A stretch of 5,269 nt of DNA from Paenibacillaceae bacterium (GCA_018969805.1 JAGWXQ010000109.1:1-5269), one strand, 5' to 3'. Shown: positions 1 through 5,139, numbered from the stretch's first letter. The notes: a model not told the origin generated them from the sequence alone. Numbers and translations: made by a program.

Positions 1-414
1 CCGCAGGGCGAACAAGGCGAACAAGGCCCGCAAGGTGAGAAGGGCGAGCAAGGCGAGCAAGGCGAGCAAGGCGAGCAAGGCGAGCAAGGCGAGCAAGGCG
101 AGAAGGGCGAGCAAGGCGAGAAGGGCGAGCAAGGTGAGAAGGGCGAGCAAGGCGAGAAGGGCGAGCAAGGCGAGAAGGGCGAACAAGGCGAGAAGGGCGA
201 ACAAGGCGAGCAAGGCCCGCAAGGCGAGCAAGGCGAGAAGGGCGAACAAGGCCCGCAGGGTGAGCAAGGCGAACAAGGCCCGCAGGGCGAACAAGGCGAA
301 CAAGGCCCGCAAGGTGAGAAGGGCGAGCAAGGCCCGCAGGGCGAGCAAGGCGAGAAGGGCGAACAAGGCCCGCAGGGCGAACAAGGCGAACAAGGCCCGC
401 AGGGGGTACCAGGA
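1..414 (+). repeat. Tandem Gly-X-Y coding repeat (9-bp unit, 46 units visible)
   Basis: Every nine bases encode X-Y-Gly without interruption. By direct count there are 26 EQG, 10 EKG, 9 PQG and a final VPG. Units 12 to 23 alternate EKG and EQG exactly, an 18-bp higher-order unit. Glycine is almost always GGC, so the DNA is a low-complexity purine-rich tract prone to slippage and assembly collapse. The repeat starts before the window, so its full length is unknown. Confidence 0.95.
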
Positions 415-843
415 ATTGTCCTCGATTATGCCAATTTTTATGCTTCAATGCCTACAGACAATGGAAATCCGATCGCCATCGGCAACGATATTGCATTTCC
501 CAATGTCAGCGTAAGCCACCCATCTACTGGAATCACATTACTCGATCCTACGAAAATATTGCTCGCTGCCCCAGGTATATACCATATCATTTACACGATT
601 TCTATTACCGAAATAGCCCAACTGATTATCACACTCAATGATATTCCGCAACCGTATACGACGGTCGGTCGTGCCACAGGGACATCACAAATCATGTGCG
701 GATGTCTTATCCAAACGTGGCAGAAAAATACGAAGTTTACCATTCGTAATTTTAGTTTAGCACCGATTAATCTTAGTTTGCCACCCGTCACTGGTGGCGT
801 AAATACGACGACTGCACAATTGACCATATTGCGGCTTGCATAA
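1..843 (+). CDS. Collagen-like BclA-family surface protein, 3' part (5' end outside window)
   Basis: The reading frame is open from base 1 to a TAA at 841-843, giving 280 visible residues; the N-terminus lies upstream of the window. Visible residues 1-138 are 46 perfect X-Y-Gly triplets, which in this family form a rigid collagen triple-helix stalk. Residues about 139-280 form a compact, beta-rich, hydrophobic domain containing DYANFYASMPTDNG, APGIYHIIYTISITE and GRATGTSQ, and ending in QLTILRLA. This pattern is typical of the BclA/C1q-TNF-like C-terminal trimerisation domain of Bacillota collagen-like proteins. Such proteins often make hair-like filaments on the exosporium or cell surface; that location is inferred, since no N-terminal targeting signal can be seen. 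An unusual Cys-Gly-Cys lies at visible residues 233-235. A strong intrinsic terminator follows 12 nt after the stop. Family assignment is confident, but the biological role is not determined. Confidence 0.93.
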   Translation, partial: PQGEQGEQGPQGEKGEQGEQGEQGEQGEQGEQGEKGEQGEKGEQGEKGEQGEKGEQGEKGEQGEKGEQGEQGPQGEQGEKGEQGPQGEQGEQGPQGEQGEQGPQGEKGEQGPQGEQGEKGEQGPQGEQGEQGPQGVPGIVLDYANFYASMPTDNGNPIAIGNDIAFPNVSVSHPSTGITLLDPTKILLAAPGIYHIIYTISITEIAQLIITLNDIPQPYTTVGRATGTSQIMCGCLIQTWQKNTKFTIRNFSLAPINLSLPPVTGGVNTTTAQLTILRLA

Positions 844-855
844 CAAACACCACAG

Positions 856-884
856 ACGCGAACGATGTGTTTGCGTTTTTTTTT
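856..884 (+). terminator. Rho-independent terminator of the collagen-like gene
   Basis: ACGCGAAC (856-863) pairs with GTTTGCGT (869-876), forming 8 bp with one G-T wobble around the loop GATGT. A run of nine T (876-884) follows at once. It lies 12 nt after the collagen stop codon, so it ends that transcript and isolates brxA. Confidence 0.9.
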
Positions 885-911
885 GCACTTTTGTTCATCT
901 TATGGTACACT
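883..911 (+). promoter_or_regulatory. Candidate sigma-A promoter with extended -10, for brxA
   Basis: TTGCAC (883-888) is separated by 17 bp from TACACT (906-911), which is preceded by TG at 903-904 in the extended -10 arrangement. It sits directly after the collagen terminator. The predicted start near 918 would place most of repeat copy A in a roughly 130-nt untranslated leader of brxA. The -35 match is modest; the extended -10 and the spacing are the main support. Confidence 0.5.
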
Positions 912-912
912 C

Positions 913-1017
913 ATACTCATCCCCTATTGAAAACATATATCCAATGGGCTGAATGCGCCGAGGAAGCAAAAGGCGTTTTTGTGAAACGGATACATGTATT
1001 GAAATACGGAGGCGTAT
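913..1017 (+). repeat. 105-bp intergenic repeat, copy A
   Basis: This copy aligns without gaps to copy B (2317-2421), with 78 of 105 identical bases. The left end (913-936) is nearly invariant, and a second conserved block covers about 966-991. The ends are imperfect inverted repeats: ATACTCATCC (913-922) against GGAGGCGTAT (1008-1017), 8 of 10 complementary. A small hairpin ATACG-GAGG-CGTAT (1004-1017) closes the right end. Mismatches with copy B fall 7/10/10 over the three codon positions, so the element is probably not coding, although several frames stay open through it. No obvious target-site duplication flanks it. Confidence 0.8.
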
Positions 1018-1048
1018 CAAATAAAAACGAAACAGAGGGTGATTGTTC

Positions 1049-1483
1049 ATGTCTATGACGTTTGATATGTACATGCATGATGTGGTCAAACCTATGCGGG
1101 ACGAACTCACGAACATCGGCGTAACGGAATTGCGCACGCCAGAATCGGTTGACGTTGCCATGTCTGATCGATCCGGCACAATGCTGCTCGTGTTCAATTC
1201 GGTATGTGGATGTGCTGCAGGACAAGCACGTCCGGGTGTAGCTCTCGCGCTGAAGCACTCTGTCGTCCCTGATCGGTTGTATACTGTATTTGCCGGTCAA
1301 GACAAAGCAGCTACTGCACAAGCACGTTCGTACATTCCAAACATCCGTCCTTCATCTCCTTCTATGGCACTTTTTAAAGATGGTGCGCTTGTACACTTCG
1401 TCCCACGCGAACTCATCGAAGATGCACACGCCGAGCACATTGCCAAAGAGTTGACACAAGCGTTTGACGCACATTGTCGCTGA
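1049..1483 (+). CDS. brxA: Bacilliredoxin BrxA (YphP/YqiW family)
   Basis: This 144-residue protein belongs to the bacilliredoxin family, thiol-disulfide proteins that remove bacillithiol from S-bacillithiolated cytosolic proteins after oxidative stress. The active-site motif NSVCGCAAGQARP carries Cys53-Gly-Cys55, and Cys143 lies near the C-terminus, as in B. subtilis YphP. VFAGQDK, the SSPSMALFKDG stretch and the ending AFDAHC are also family signatures, and the length equals that of YphP. The ATG at 1049 gives the typical MSM start and lies about 10 nt after a GAGG ribosome binding site (1035-1038); an in-frame TTG at 1043 overlaps that site and is less likely. The gene appears monocistronic: a terminator and promoter lie upstream, and a convergent gene lies downstream. 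It resembles YphP (BrxA) more than YqiW (BrxB), judged from memory of both sequences. Confidence 0.95.
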   Translation: MSMTFDMYMHDVVKPMRDELTNIGVTELRTPESVDVAMSDRSGTMLLVFNSVCGCAAGQARPGVALALKHSVVPDRLYTVFAGQDKAATAQARSYIPNIRPSSPSMALFKDGALVHFVPRELIEDAHAEHIAKELTQAFDAHCR

Positions 1484-1501
1484 TGTTTTGATCATAACAT
1501 A

Positions 1502-1526
1502 CTGTGCCCCTTCAATTGGGGCACAG
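1502..1526. terminator. Palindrome between convergent genes, possible bidirectional terminator
   Basis: CTGTGCCCC (1502-1510) and GGGGCACAG (1518-1526) form a perfect 9-bp stem around a 7-nt loop. The stem lies 18 nt after the brxA stop and 41 nt beyond the ywqE stop on the other strand. Neither side has a proper T-run directly after the stem, so termination strength is uncertain. TTGGGGCA recurs at 1530-1537 and could compete for pairing. Confidence 0.55.
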
Positions 1527-1567
1527 ATATTGGGGCATCTTGTTGTTGCTTTTGTTTCATTTTGCGG

Positions 1568-2272
1568 TCATGCGATGACGTGTTCCGTACGCTTCCACAT
1601 GTCCTCGACTTTTTGTGCCCCGATGCGTTCAGCGATCAGGCGCGATGCGGTCGCCAGTGCGGGGGCGCGTTTGATGTTGTGTGCATCTGTAGCGATTACG
1701 TGTGCCCATCCTCGATCGATAAAGTCCCATGCCGCTGTTTGTACGACGTTTCCGTTGTTTCCAAGCAAACTGTCTGCCGTCACTTGAAGCCACGCGCCCG
1801 CATCGATGATCGTTTGTAAAAGATGAACATGTTCCCGAAAAAACCCGTGGCGTTCTGGATGGGGTACGATGGCGCGAATACCGCGCTCTTGCAATTGTGC
1901 AACAACGTCAAGCGTATGCGTTGCATACGCTGTCCACGGTTGTTCCAGCAGAACATATCTTCGTTTGTCTGCAAGCGTACAAAATGCATCAGTATCAAGA
2001 TCGTGGAGGACATCGCGCACTTCATCCAAGCGTACTTCGTTCCCTGGAAGCACGTGCAGTGGAATCCCCGCTTCATGAAGCGCATTGCGCAACATGACGA
2101 TCGATGCACGTACGCGACCGCTATGGACACACCAGTGTACGTTATAATGTGGCGTTGCTACGATGGTTGTGATGCCGTCTGCCACTGCGCATCGTGCCAT
2201 AGCGAGTGCCGTTTCAAGGGAATCTGCTCCATCGTCTAATTCTGGAAGTATGTGACAATGAATATCGACCAC
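1568..2272 (-). CDS. ywqE: CpsB/YwqE-type PHP-domain protein-tyrosine phosphatase
   Basis: The 234-residue product belongs to the PHP superfamily of metal-dependent protein-tyrosine phosphatases that dephosphorylate bacterial tyrosine kinases and their substrates and often control polysaccharide synthesis. All metal-site motifs are present in order: DIHCHILPELDDGA at the N-terminus, ATPHYN near residue 40, GNEVRLDE near residue 80, IVPHPERHG in the middle, then VTADSLLGNNG and VIATDAHN. The GTG at 2272 is preferred: it gives MVDIHCH, matching the usual family N-terminus, and a GAGAGG site (2282-2287) lies 9 nt before it. The ATG at 2281 has that site directly abutting it with no spacer. The gene stands alone here, convergent with brxA, with no kinase (YwqD/CpsD) or polysaccharide genes visible, so its substrate cannot be read from context. 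Confidence 0.93.
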   Translation of the reverse strand: MVDIHCHILPELDDGADSLETALAMARCAVADGITTIVATPHYNVHWCVHSGRVRASIVMLRNALHEAGIPLHVLPGNEVRLDEVRDVLHDLDTDAFCTLADKRRYVLLEQPWTAYATHTLDVVAQLQERGIRAIVPHPERHGFFREHVHLLQTIIDAGAWLQVTADSLLGNNGNVVQTAAWDFIDRGWAHVIATDAHNIKRAPALATASRLIAERIGAQKVEDMWKRTEHVIA

Positions 2273-2281
2273 GCACTTCAT

Positions 2282-2287
2282 CCTCTC
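2282..2287 (-). promoter_or_regulatory. Ribosome binding site that decides the ywqE start
   Basis: On the minus strand GAGAGG directly touches the ATG at 2281 but lies 9 nt before the GTG at 2272. The spacing therefore favours the GTG start. Confidence 0.65.
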
Positions 2288-2316
2288 TGAACTATTGTCT
2301 TCTTCAGATCATGCCC

Positions 2317-2421
2317 ATACTCATCCCTTATTGAAAACATCTGTACAGAGGGCTTCTTTTTTTGAAGGGGCAAAAAGCGTTCTTGTGCAACGGATCGATG
2401 GCTTGACATACGGATGTGTAT
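2317..2421 (+). repeat. 105-bp intergenic repeat, copy B
   Basis: This copy has the same length as copy A and aligns without gaps, 78/105 identical. Its ends form the best inverted repeat of the family: ATACTCATCC (2317-2326) and GGATGTGTAT (2412-2421), 9 of 10 complementary. The small right-end hairpin seen in A is kept as ATACG-GATG-TGTAT, where a C-to-T change turns a G-C pair into a G-T pair that is tolerated only if the plus strand is the RNA. The middle (about 2355-2363) has become T-rich. It lies 45 bp upstream of the ywqE start, in the gap that divides ywqE from the methyltransferase. Confidence 0.8.
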
Positions 2422-2455
2422 CCTTTGGGATAAGCATAGCACGTCGCATCCAAAA

Positions 2456-2482
2456 TTGCATCTGTAGTGCGCGAGGTATAGA
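2456..2482 (+). promoter_or_regulatory. Weak promoter candidate upstream of the methyltransferase
   Basis: TTGCAT (2456-2461) and TATAGA (2477-2482) resemble -35 and -10 boxes but are only 15 bp apart. A perfect TTGACA at 2404-2409, inside copy B, has no good -10 at 16-18 bp. Apart from copy B, this candidate and the small ORF at 2564, I see nothing else in the stretch 2273-2655. Confidence 0.25.
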
Positions 2483-2563
2483 CAAAATCACTTTAGGAAT
2501 GCGGAAAGGATGATTACACAATCAATATACGTACAGCACTGACAACAAGGCGATGCATTTACT

Positions 2564-2659
2564 ATGAAGAGGATACGCATCAAGACACCGGATAACCCTA
2601 TGGTGTTACGAGACGCGAAATTGATCACATTGACGATCCCTGAAGGTGAAAAAAGATGA
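2564..2659 (+). CDS. Possible 31-residue leader ORF overlapping the methyltransferase start
   Basis: An ATG at 2564 opens 31 codons (starting MKRIRIKTPDNP, ending TIPEGEKR) and stops at TGA 2657-2659, overlapping the methyltransferase ATG at 2656 in an ATGA junction. Such overlaps are typical of translational coupling, and small ORFs before methyltransferase genes can be controllers or regulators. The product is too short for a helix-turn-helix controller protein and I do not recognise it. Its own ribosome binding site is poor: AAGG lies 13 nt before the ATG. It may be a real coupled peptide, the remnant of a longer gene, or chance. Confidence 0.3.
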   Translation: MKRIRIKTPDNPMVLRDAKLITLTIPEGEKR

Positions 2660-3633
2660 ACATCATCAGCTTGTTTTCTGGGGCAGGCGGTTTGGATTTG
2701 GGATTTAAGCAAGCGGGCTTTCAGGTCATTTGGGCAAATGAGTACGACCGCACCATATGGAACACATACAAGAGCAACCACAGCAGTTGCTTAGATACAC
2801 GAGATATTCGCGTTATTTCTTCGGAAGAAATACCAGATTGCGAAGGAATCATCGGTGGTCCTCCGTGTCAAAGCTGGAGCGAGGCGGGAGCTTTACGTGG
2901 TATCGACGACGCAAGAGGAAAGCTTTTTTATGAATTCATTCGAATACTGCGCGACAAACAACCGAAGTTTTTTGTAGCAGAAAATGTTTCGGGCATGTTG
3001 GCTGACATACACCAAGCGGCTGTTCAGAACATCATGCATCACTTTGAAAATGCGGGATATCGCGTTCAGTTCTACTTGCTCAATGCGGCAGATTATTCCG
3101 TACCACAAGATCGCAAACGTGTTTTTTATATTGGATTTCAGAGGGATTTGATCGCTTCCTTTCAGGTTCCTCCTCCATTAAAACAAAAAATGACTTTACG
3201 AGATGCTATTTGGGATTTGCAAAAAACGGCATTGCCTGCATATGCCACGAATAAAACAAACGAAGATGCGTGTATTGTCCCGAATCATGAATATATGACC
3301 GGAGGCTTTTCATCCATATATATGTCGCGCAATCGTGTGCGCGGTTGGGATGAACAGTCTTTTACAATACAAGCGGGAGCGCGTCATGCCCCTATTCATC
3401 CCCAAGCTCCAAAAATGATGTTTATTGATCAAAACAAGCGTATTTTTGTCCCCGGAAAAGAACATCTATATCGCAGATTAAGTGTTCGCGAATGCGCCAG
3501 AATCCAATCATTTCCTGATGACTTTTTGTTTTACTATACAAATATATCGGATGGATATAAGATGATTGGCAATGCTGTGCCCATCCAATTGGCGCAGGCT
3601 GTGGCACATGCAGTTAAAAAAACACTGCAATAA
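2656..3633 (+). CDS. C5-cytosine DNA methyltransferase, M.HaeIII-like (predicted GGCC)
   Basis: This 325-residue enzyme transfers a methyl group from S-adenosylmethionine to carbon 5 of cytosine in DNA. The class motifs appear in order: motif I LFSGAGGLDLGF (6-17), motif IV GGPPCQSWSEAG with catalytic Cys71, motif VI ENV (109-111), motif VIII QDRKR (151-155), motif IX RRLSVRECARIQSFPDD (273-289) and motif X GNAVP (305-309). From memory it matches M.HaeIII (330 residues) closely along its length, and the target-recognition arginines described for M.HaeIII fall at the same numbers (Arg225, Arg227, Arg243), so GGCC is the predicted site. AAGGTGA (2643-2649) lies 6 nt before the ATG. No endonuclease gene flanks it, so it appears solitary. 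Its centre is AT-rich (68/180 GC at 3121-3300, against 97/180 at 4021-4200 in nadE), which suggests horizontal acquisition. Confidence 0.96.
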   Translation: MNIISLFSGAGGLDLGFKQAGFQVIWANEYDRTIWNTYKSNHSSCLDTRDIRVISSEEIPDCEGIIGGPPCQSWSEAGALRGIDDARGKLFYEFIRILRDKQPKFFVAENVSGMLADIHQAAVQNIMHHFENAGYRVQFYLLNAADYSVPQDRKRVFYIGFQRDLIASFQVPPPLKQKMTLRDAIWDLQKTALPAYATNKTNEDACIVPNHEYMTGGFSSIYMSRNRVRGWDEQSFTIQAGARHAPIHPQAPKMMFIDQNKRIFVPGKEHLYRRLSVRECARIQSFPDDFLFYYTNISDGYKMIGNAVPIQLAQAVAHAVKKTLQ

Positions 3634-3775
3634 CTGCACTTGGAAAAGTGTCATGTCAATGGAACCTTTAAGACATTTCATTTTCTTCGTAGTTTTATAA
3701 AAAATAGTTATGCAAACAATAAATAGCATCGTCTTTTTCTGATCGATTCGTCCATGAGAGAGGAATAGGTGCAAT

Positions 3776-4588
3776 ATGACTCCAACACAGCAAGACATTA
3801 TTCGTACATTGGGTGTCGTGCCCCATATCGATGTCGCCCAACAAATTGCCTTACGCGTAGATTTTTTGCAACATCACGTCACGCAAGCACAAAAAACAGG
3901 ACTCCTGATCGCAGTAAGCGGAGGCGTAGACAGTGCCGTCGCTGCTGCATTGTGCTTCCGCGCGACGCAAGCACTGTGTGCGCGTACTGGGCAAGACTAT
4001 CGGACGATCGCGCTCCTTATGCCATATGGTATACAAAGTGACATCGAAGACAGCTGGTCTGTCGTGCGTGCGCTCGGCATCGTCCATGCGATCGAAATGA
4101 ACATTCAAGAAGCGGTCGATGAATCCGTCACAGAGTGTGAGTACGCGCTCAAACGCCTAGGTTCTCCGCGCCATCTCTCCCGCCTTGCCAAAGGCAATAC
4201 CAAAGCACGCATGCGTATGGTCATGCAGTATGCGCTTGCCCAAGAGCTCAACGTGCTCGTTGTCGGAACCGATCATGCTTCTGAGGCGATTACCGGCTTT
4301 TATACGAAATACGGGGATGGTGCGGTAGATCTCACACCGCTGAGCTCGCTCAACAAACGACAAGTCGTCCTGCTTGCAGAAGCACTTGGTGTCCCACATC
4401 ATGTGTGCACGAAAGCACCGACAGCAGGCCTTTGGCCTGGACAAACCGACGAAGACGAGCTAGGCATCACGTACGCACAAAATAGTGATTATTTGGAAGG
4501 GAAGCCGATTGATCCGCTCATTGCATCGACGCTTGAACGCATGTATGTTGCTACAGCACATAAACGAAATCCAATCCCTGGAATTTAG
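3776..4588 (+). CDS. nadE: NH3-dependent NAD+ synthetase NadE
   Basis: The 270-residue enzyme catalyses the last step of NAD+ synthesis, amidation of nicotinic acid adenine dinucleotide with ATP and ammonia, in the cytosol. The ATP-pyrophosphatase loop SGGVDS is at residues 48-53. It is followed by LMPYG, KGNTKARMRM, VVGTDHASEAITGFYTKYGDG, LSSLNKRQV, KAPTAGLWPGQTDEDELGI and a C-terminal HKRNPIPGI, all hallmarks of the family. The length fits the ammonia-dependent single-domain form; there is no N-terminal glutaminase domain. Ribosome binding site TAGGTG (3766-3771) lies 4 nt before the ATG, with GAGAGGA further upstream. acpS follows after 3 nt, so the two are probably cotranscribed. The 142-nt spacer before it is AT-rich, and no promoter or NiaR-type operator could be assigned with confidence. 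Confidence 0.96.
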   Translation: MTPTQQDIIRTLGVVPHIDVAQQIALRVDFLQHHVTQAQKTGLLIAVSGGVDSAVAAALCFRATQALCARTGQDYRTIALLMPYGIQSDIEDSWSVVRALGIVHAIEMNIQEAVDESVTECEYALKRLGSPRHLSRLAKGNTKARMRMVMQYALAQELNVLVVGTDHASEAITGFYTKYGDGAVDLTPLSSLNKRQVVLLAEALGVPHHVCTKAPTAGLWPGQTDEDELGITYAQNSDYLEGKPIDPLIASTLERMYVATAHKRNPIPGI

Positions 4589-4591
4589 CGC

Positions 4592-4996
4592 ATGATTTAT
4601 GGAATCGGCAACGATGTCGTCTATATCCCTCGTATTTCCCGCATCGTGCAGAGCGACCGCGTGCATCGCTTTGTGCACAAACTCCTCAACGCACACGAAC
4701 GCACGGCATTGGAATCGATCGCCGCACCGCATGTAGACGTGCATATCGCAGGACGCTGGGCACTCAAAGAAGCGATCGCAAAAATGCTCGGCTGTGGTAT
4801 TGGCAACAGTGTGTCGTTTCATGACATCACGATTGCGCGCAACGCACGTGGTCGCCCAATCGCCTTGATTGACCCCGTCGTATGGGAACGTCTGGGGATC
4901 AACGCAACATTGCACATCCACGTGTCGCTCTCACACGATGCAGACATCGCCTATGCTATAGCGATCGGTGCATATGTAGACCCGATGCGGCCGTGA
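4592..4996 (+). CDS. acpS: Holo-[acyl-carrier-protein] synthase AcpS
   Basis: The 134-residue protein belongs to the AcpS group of 4'-phosphopantetheinyl transferases, which attach the phosphopantetheine arm of coenzyme A to a serine of acyl carrier protein. Seen in the sequence are the N-terminal IYGIGNDVVYIPRI with metal ligand Asp8, the central AGRWALKEAIAKMLG with Glu60 and Lys64, GIGNSVSFHDI, and C-terminal HVSLSHDADIAYAIAI. The usual N-terminal pattern is GIGxDIVEIxRI; here Tyr11 takes the place of the usual Glu. The length is slightly above the common 120-125 residues. It starts 3 nt after the nadE stop with no strong ribosome binding site, so translation is probably coupled to nadE. 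The assignment is firm; the effect of the Tyr11 change is unknown. Confidence 0.94.
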   Translation: MIYGIGNDVVYIPRISRIVQSDRVHRFVHKLLNAHERTALESIAAPHVDVHIAGRWALKEAIAKMLGCGIGNSVSFHDITIARNARGRPIALIDPVVWERLGINATLHIHVSLSHDADIAYAIAIGAYVDPMRP

Positions 4997-5127
4997 TGCA
5001 CGTTCGTTTCTTTATGCGAACACGTGTTTTCTTAGGTGGAAAACGCATACGCTTTGACGAACATTTTTTCGGACATCTTATGGATAAAATCACGCATGCA
5101 CAACGCGTGCGCATTGGATTGGTTTGA
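4996..5127 (+). CDS. Doubtful 43-residue ORF coupled to acpS
   Basis: An ATG at 4996-4998 overlaps the acpS stop in a TGATG junction and opens 43 codons (MHVRFFMRTRVFLGGKRI..., ending ...QRVRIGLV) to a TGA at 5127. The product would be small, basic and rich in His, Arg and Phe; I do not recognise it. In favour: the overlap is the classic arrangement for termination-reinitiation and the ORF directly extends the nadE-acpS operon. Against: it has no ribosome binding site, no known domain, and carries a stem-loop near its end. It could be chance open frame. Confidence 0.25.
   Translation: MHVRFFMRTRVFLGGKRIRFDEHFFGHLMDKITHAQRVRIGLV
5093..5111 (+). terminator. Stem-loop downstream of acpS, possible weak terminator
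   Basis: CGCATGC (5093-5099) pairs with GCGTGCG (5105-5111), 7 bp with one T-G wobble around the loop ACAAC. The sequence after it is T-rich but broken by G residues (ATTGGATTGGTTTGATTG), so it is not a clean intrinsic terminator. It is the best candidate for ending the nadE-acpS transcript within the window. Confidence 0.35.
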
Positions 5128-5130
5128 TTG

Positions 5131-5139
5131 TGCTATCAT
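5131..5139 (+). promoter_or_regulatory. Extended -10 promoter element
   Basis: TGCTATCAT is a TGn extension followed by a five-of-six match to TATAAT. No good -35 lies at 16-18 bp (TTGGAT is at only 14 bp), as is common for extended -10 promoters. It would transcribe rightwards through repeat copy C towards an unseen gene, paralleling the extended -10 found just before copy A. Confidence 0.45.

Noticed and set aside
35..514. 159-codon plus-strand ORF encoding a Lys/Arg/Ala/Ser repeat protein
   Set aside because: It is the +1 frame shadow of the Gly-X-Y tract; the in-phase collagen frame continues into a recognisable BclA-type domain and ends at a terminator.
867..1058. Plus-strand ORF sharing HTHPLLKT and VSN/VSF-like stretches with the ORF at 2295-2513
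   Set aside because: The similarity follows from the shared 105-bp DNA repeat; substitutions show no codon-position bias and the opposite strand looks equally conserved.
917..1321. Minus-strand ORF ending in VFNRG, similar to the minus ORF 2321-2521 ending in VFNKG
   Set aside because: It overlaps brxA on the other strand and the shared part is confined to the repeat, so it is a shadow.
1823..2239. Plus-strand ORF of 138 codons opposite ywqE
   Set aside because: It lies wholly antisense to a gene with all PHP phosphatase motifs and has no recognisable domain.
3637..3650. Stem-loop CACTT-GGAA-AAGTG just after the methyltransferase stop
   Set aside because: It has only 5 bp and no T-run after it; too weak to call a terminator.
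3690..3725. AT-rich stretch with TATAAA and ATAAAT as possible nadE promoter
   Set aside because: No -35 box at a suitable distance could be found; the region is simply AT-rich.
4157..4921. Minus-strand ORFs opposite nadE and acpS
   Set aside because: They are antisense shadows of two well-recognised genes.
5019..5028. Perfect 10-bp palindrome AACACGTGTT as an operator
   Set aside because: It is a single short palindrome inside a doubtful ORF, with no second copy and no promoter next to it.
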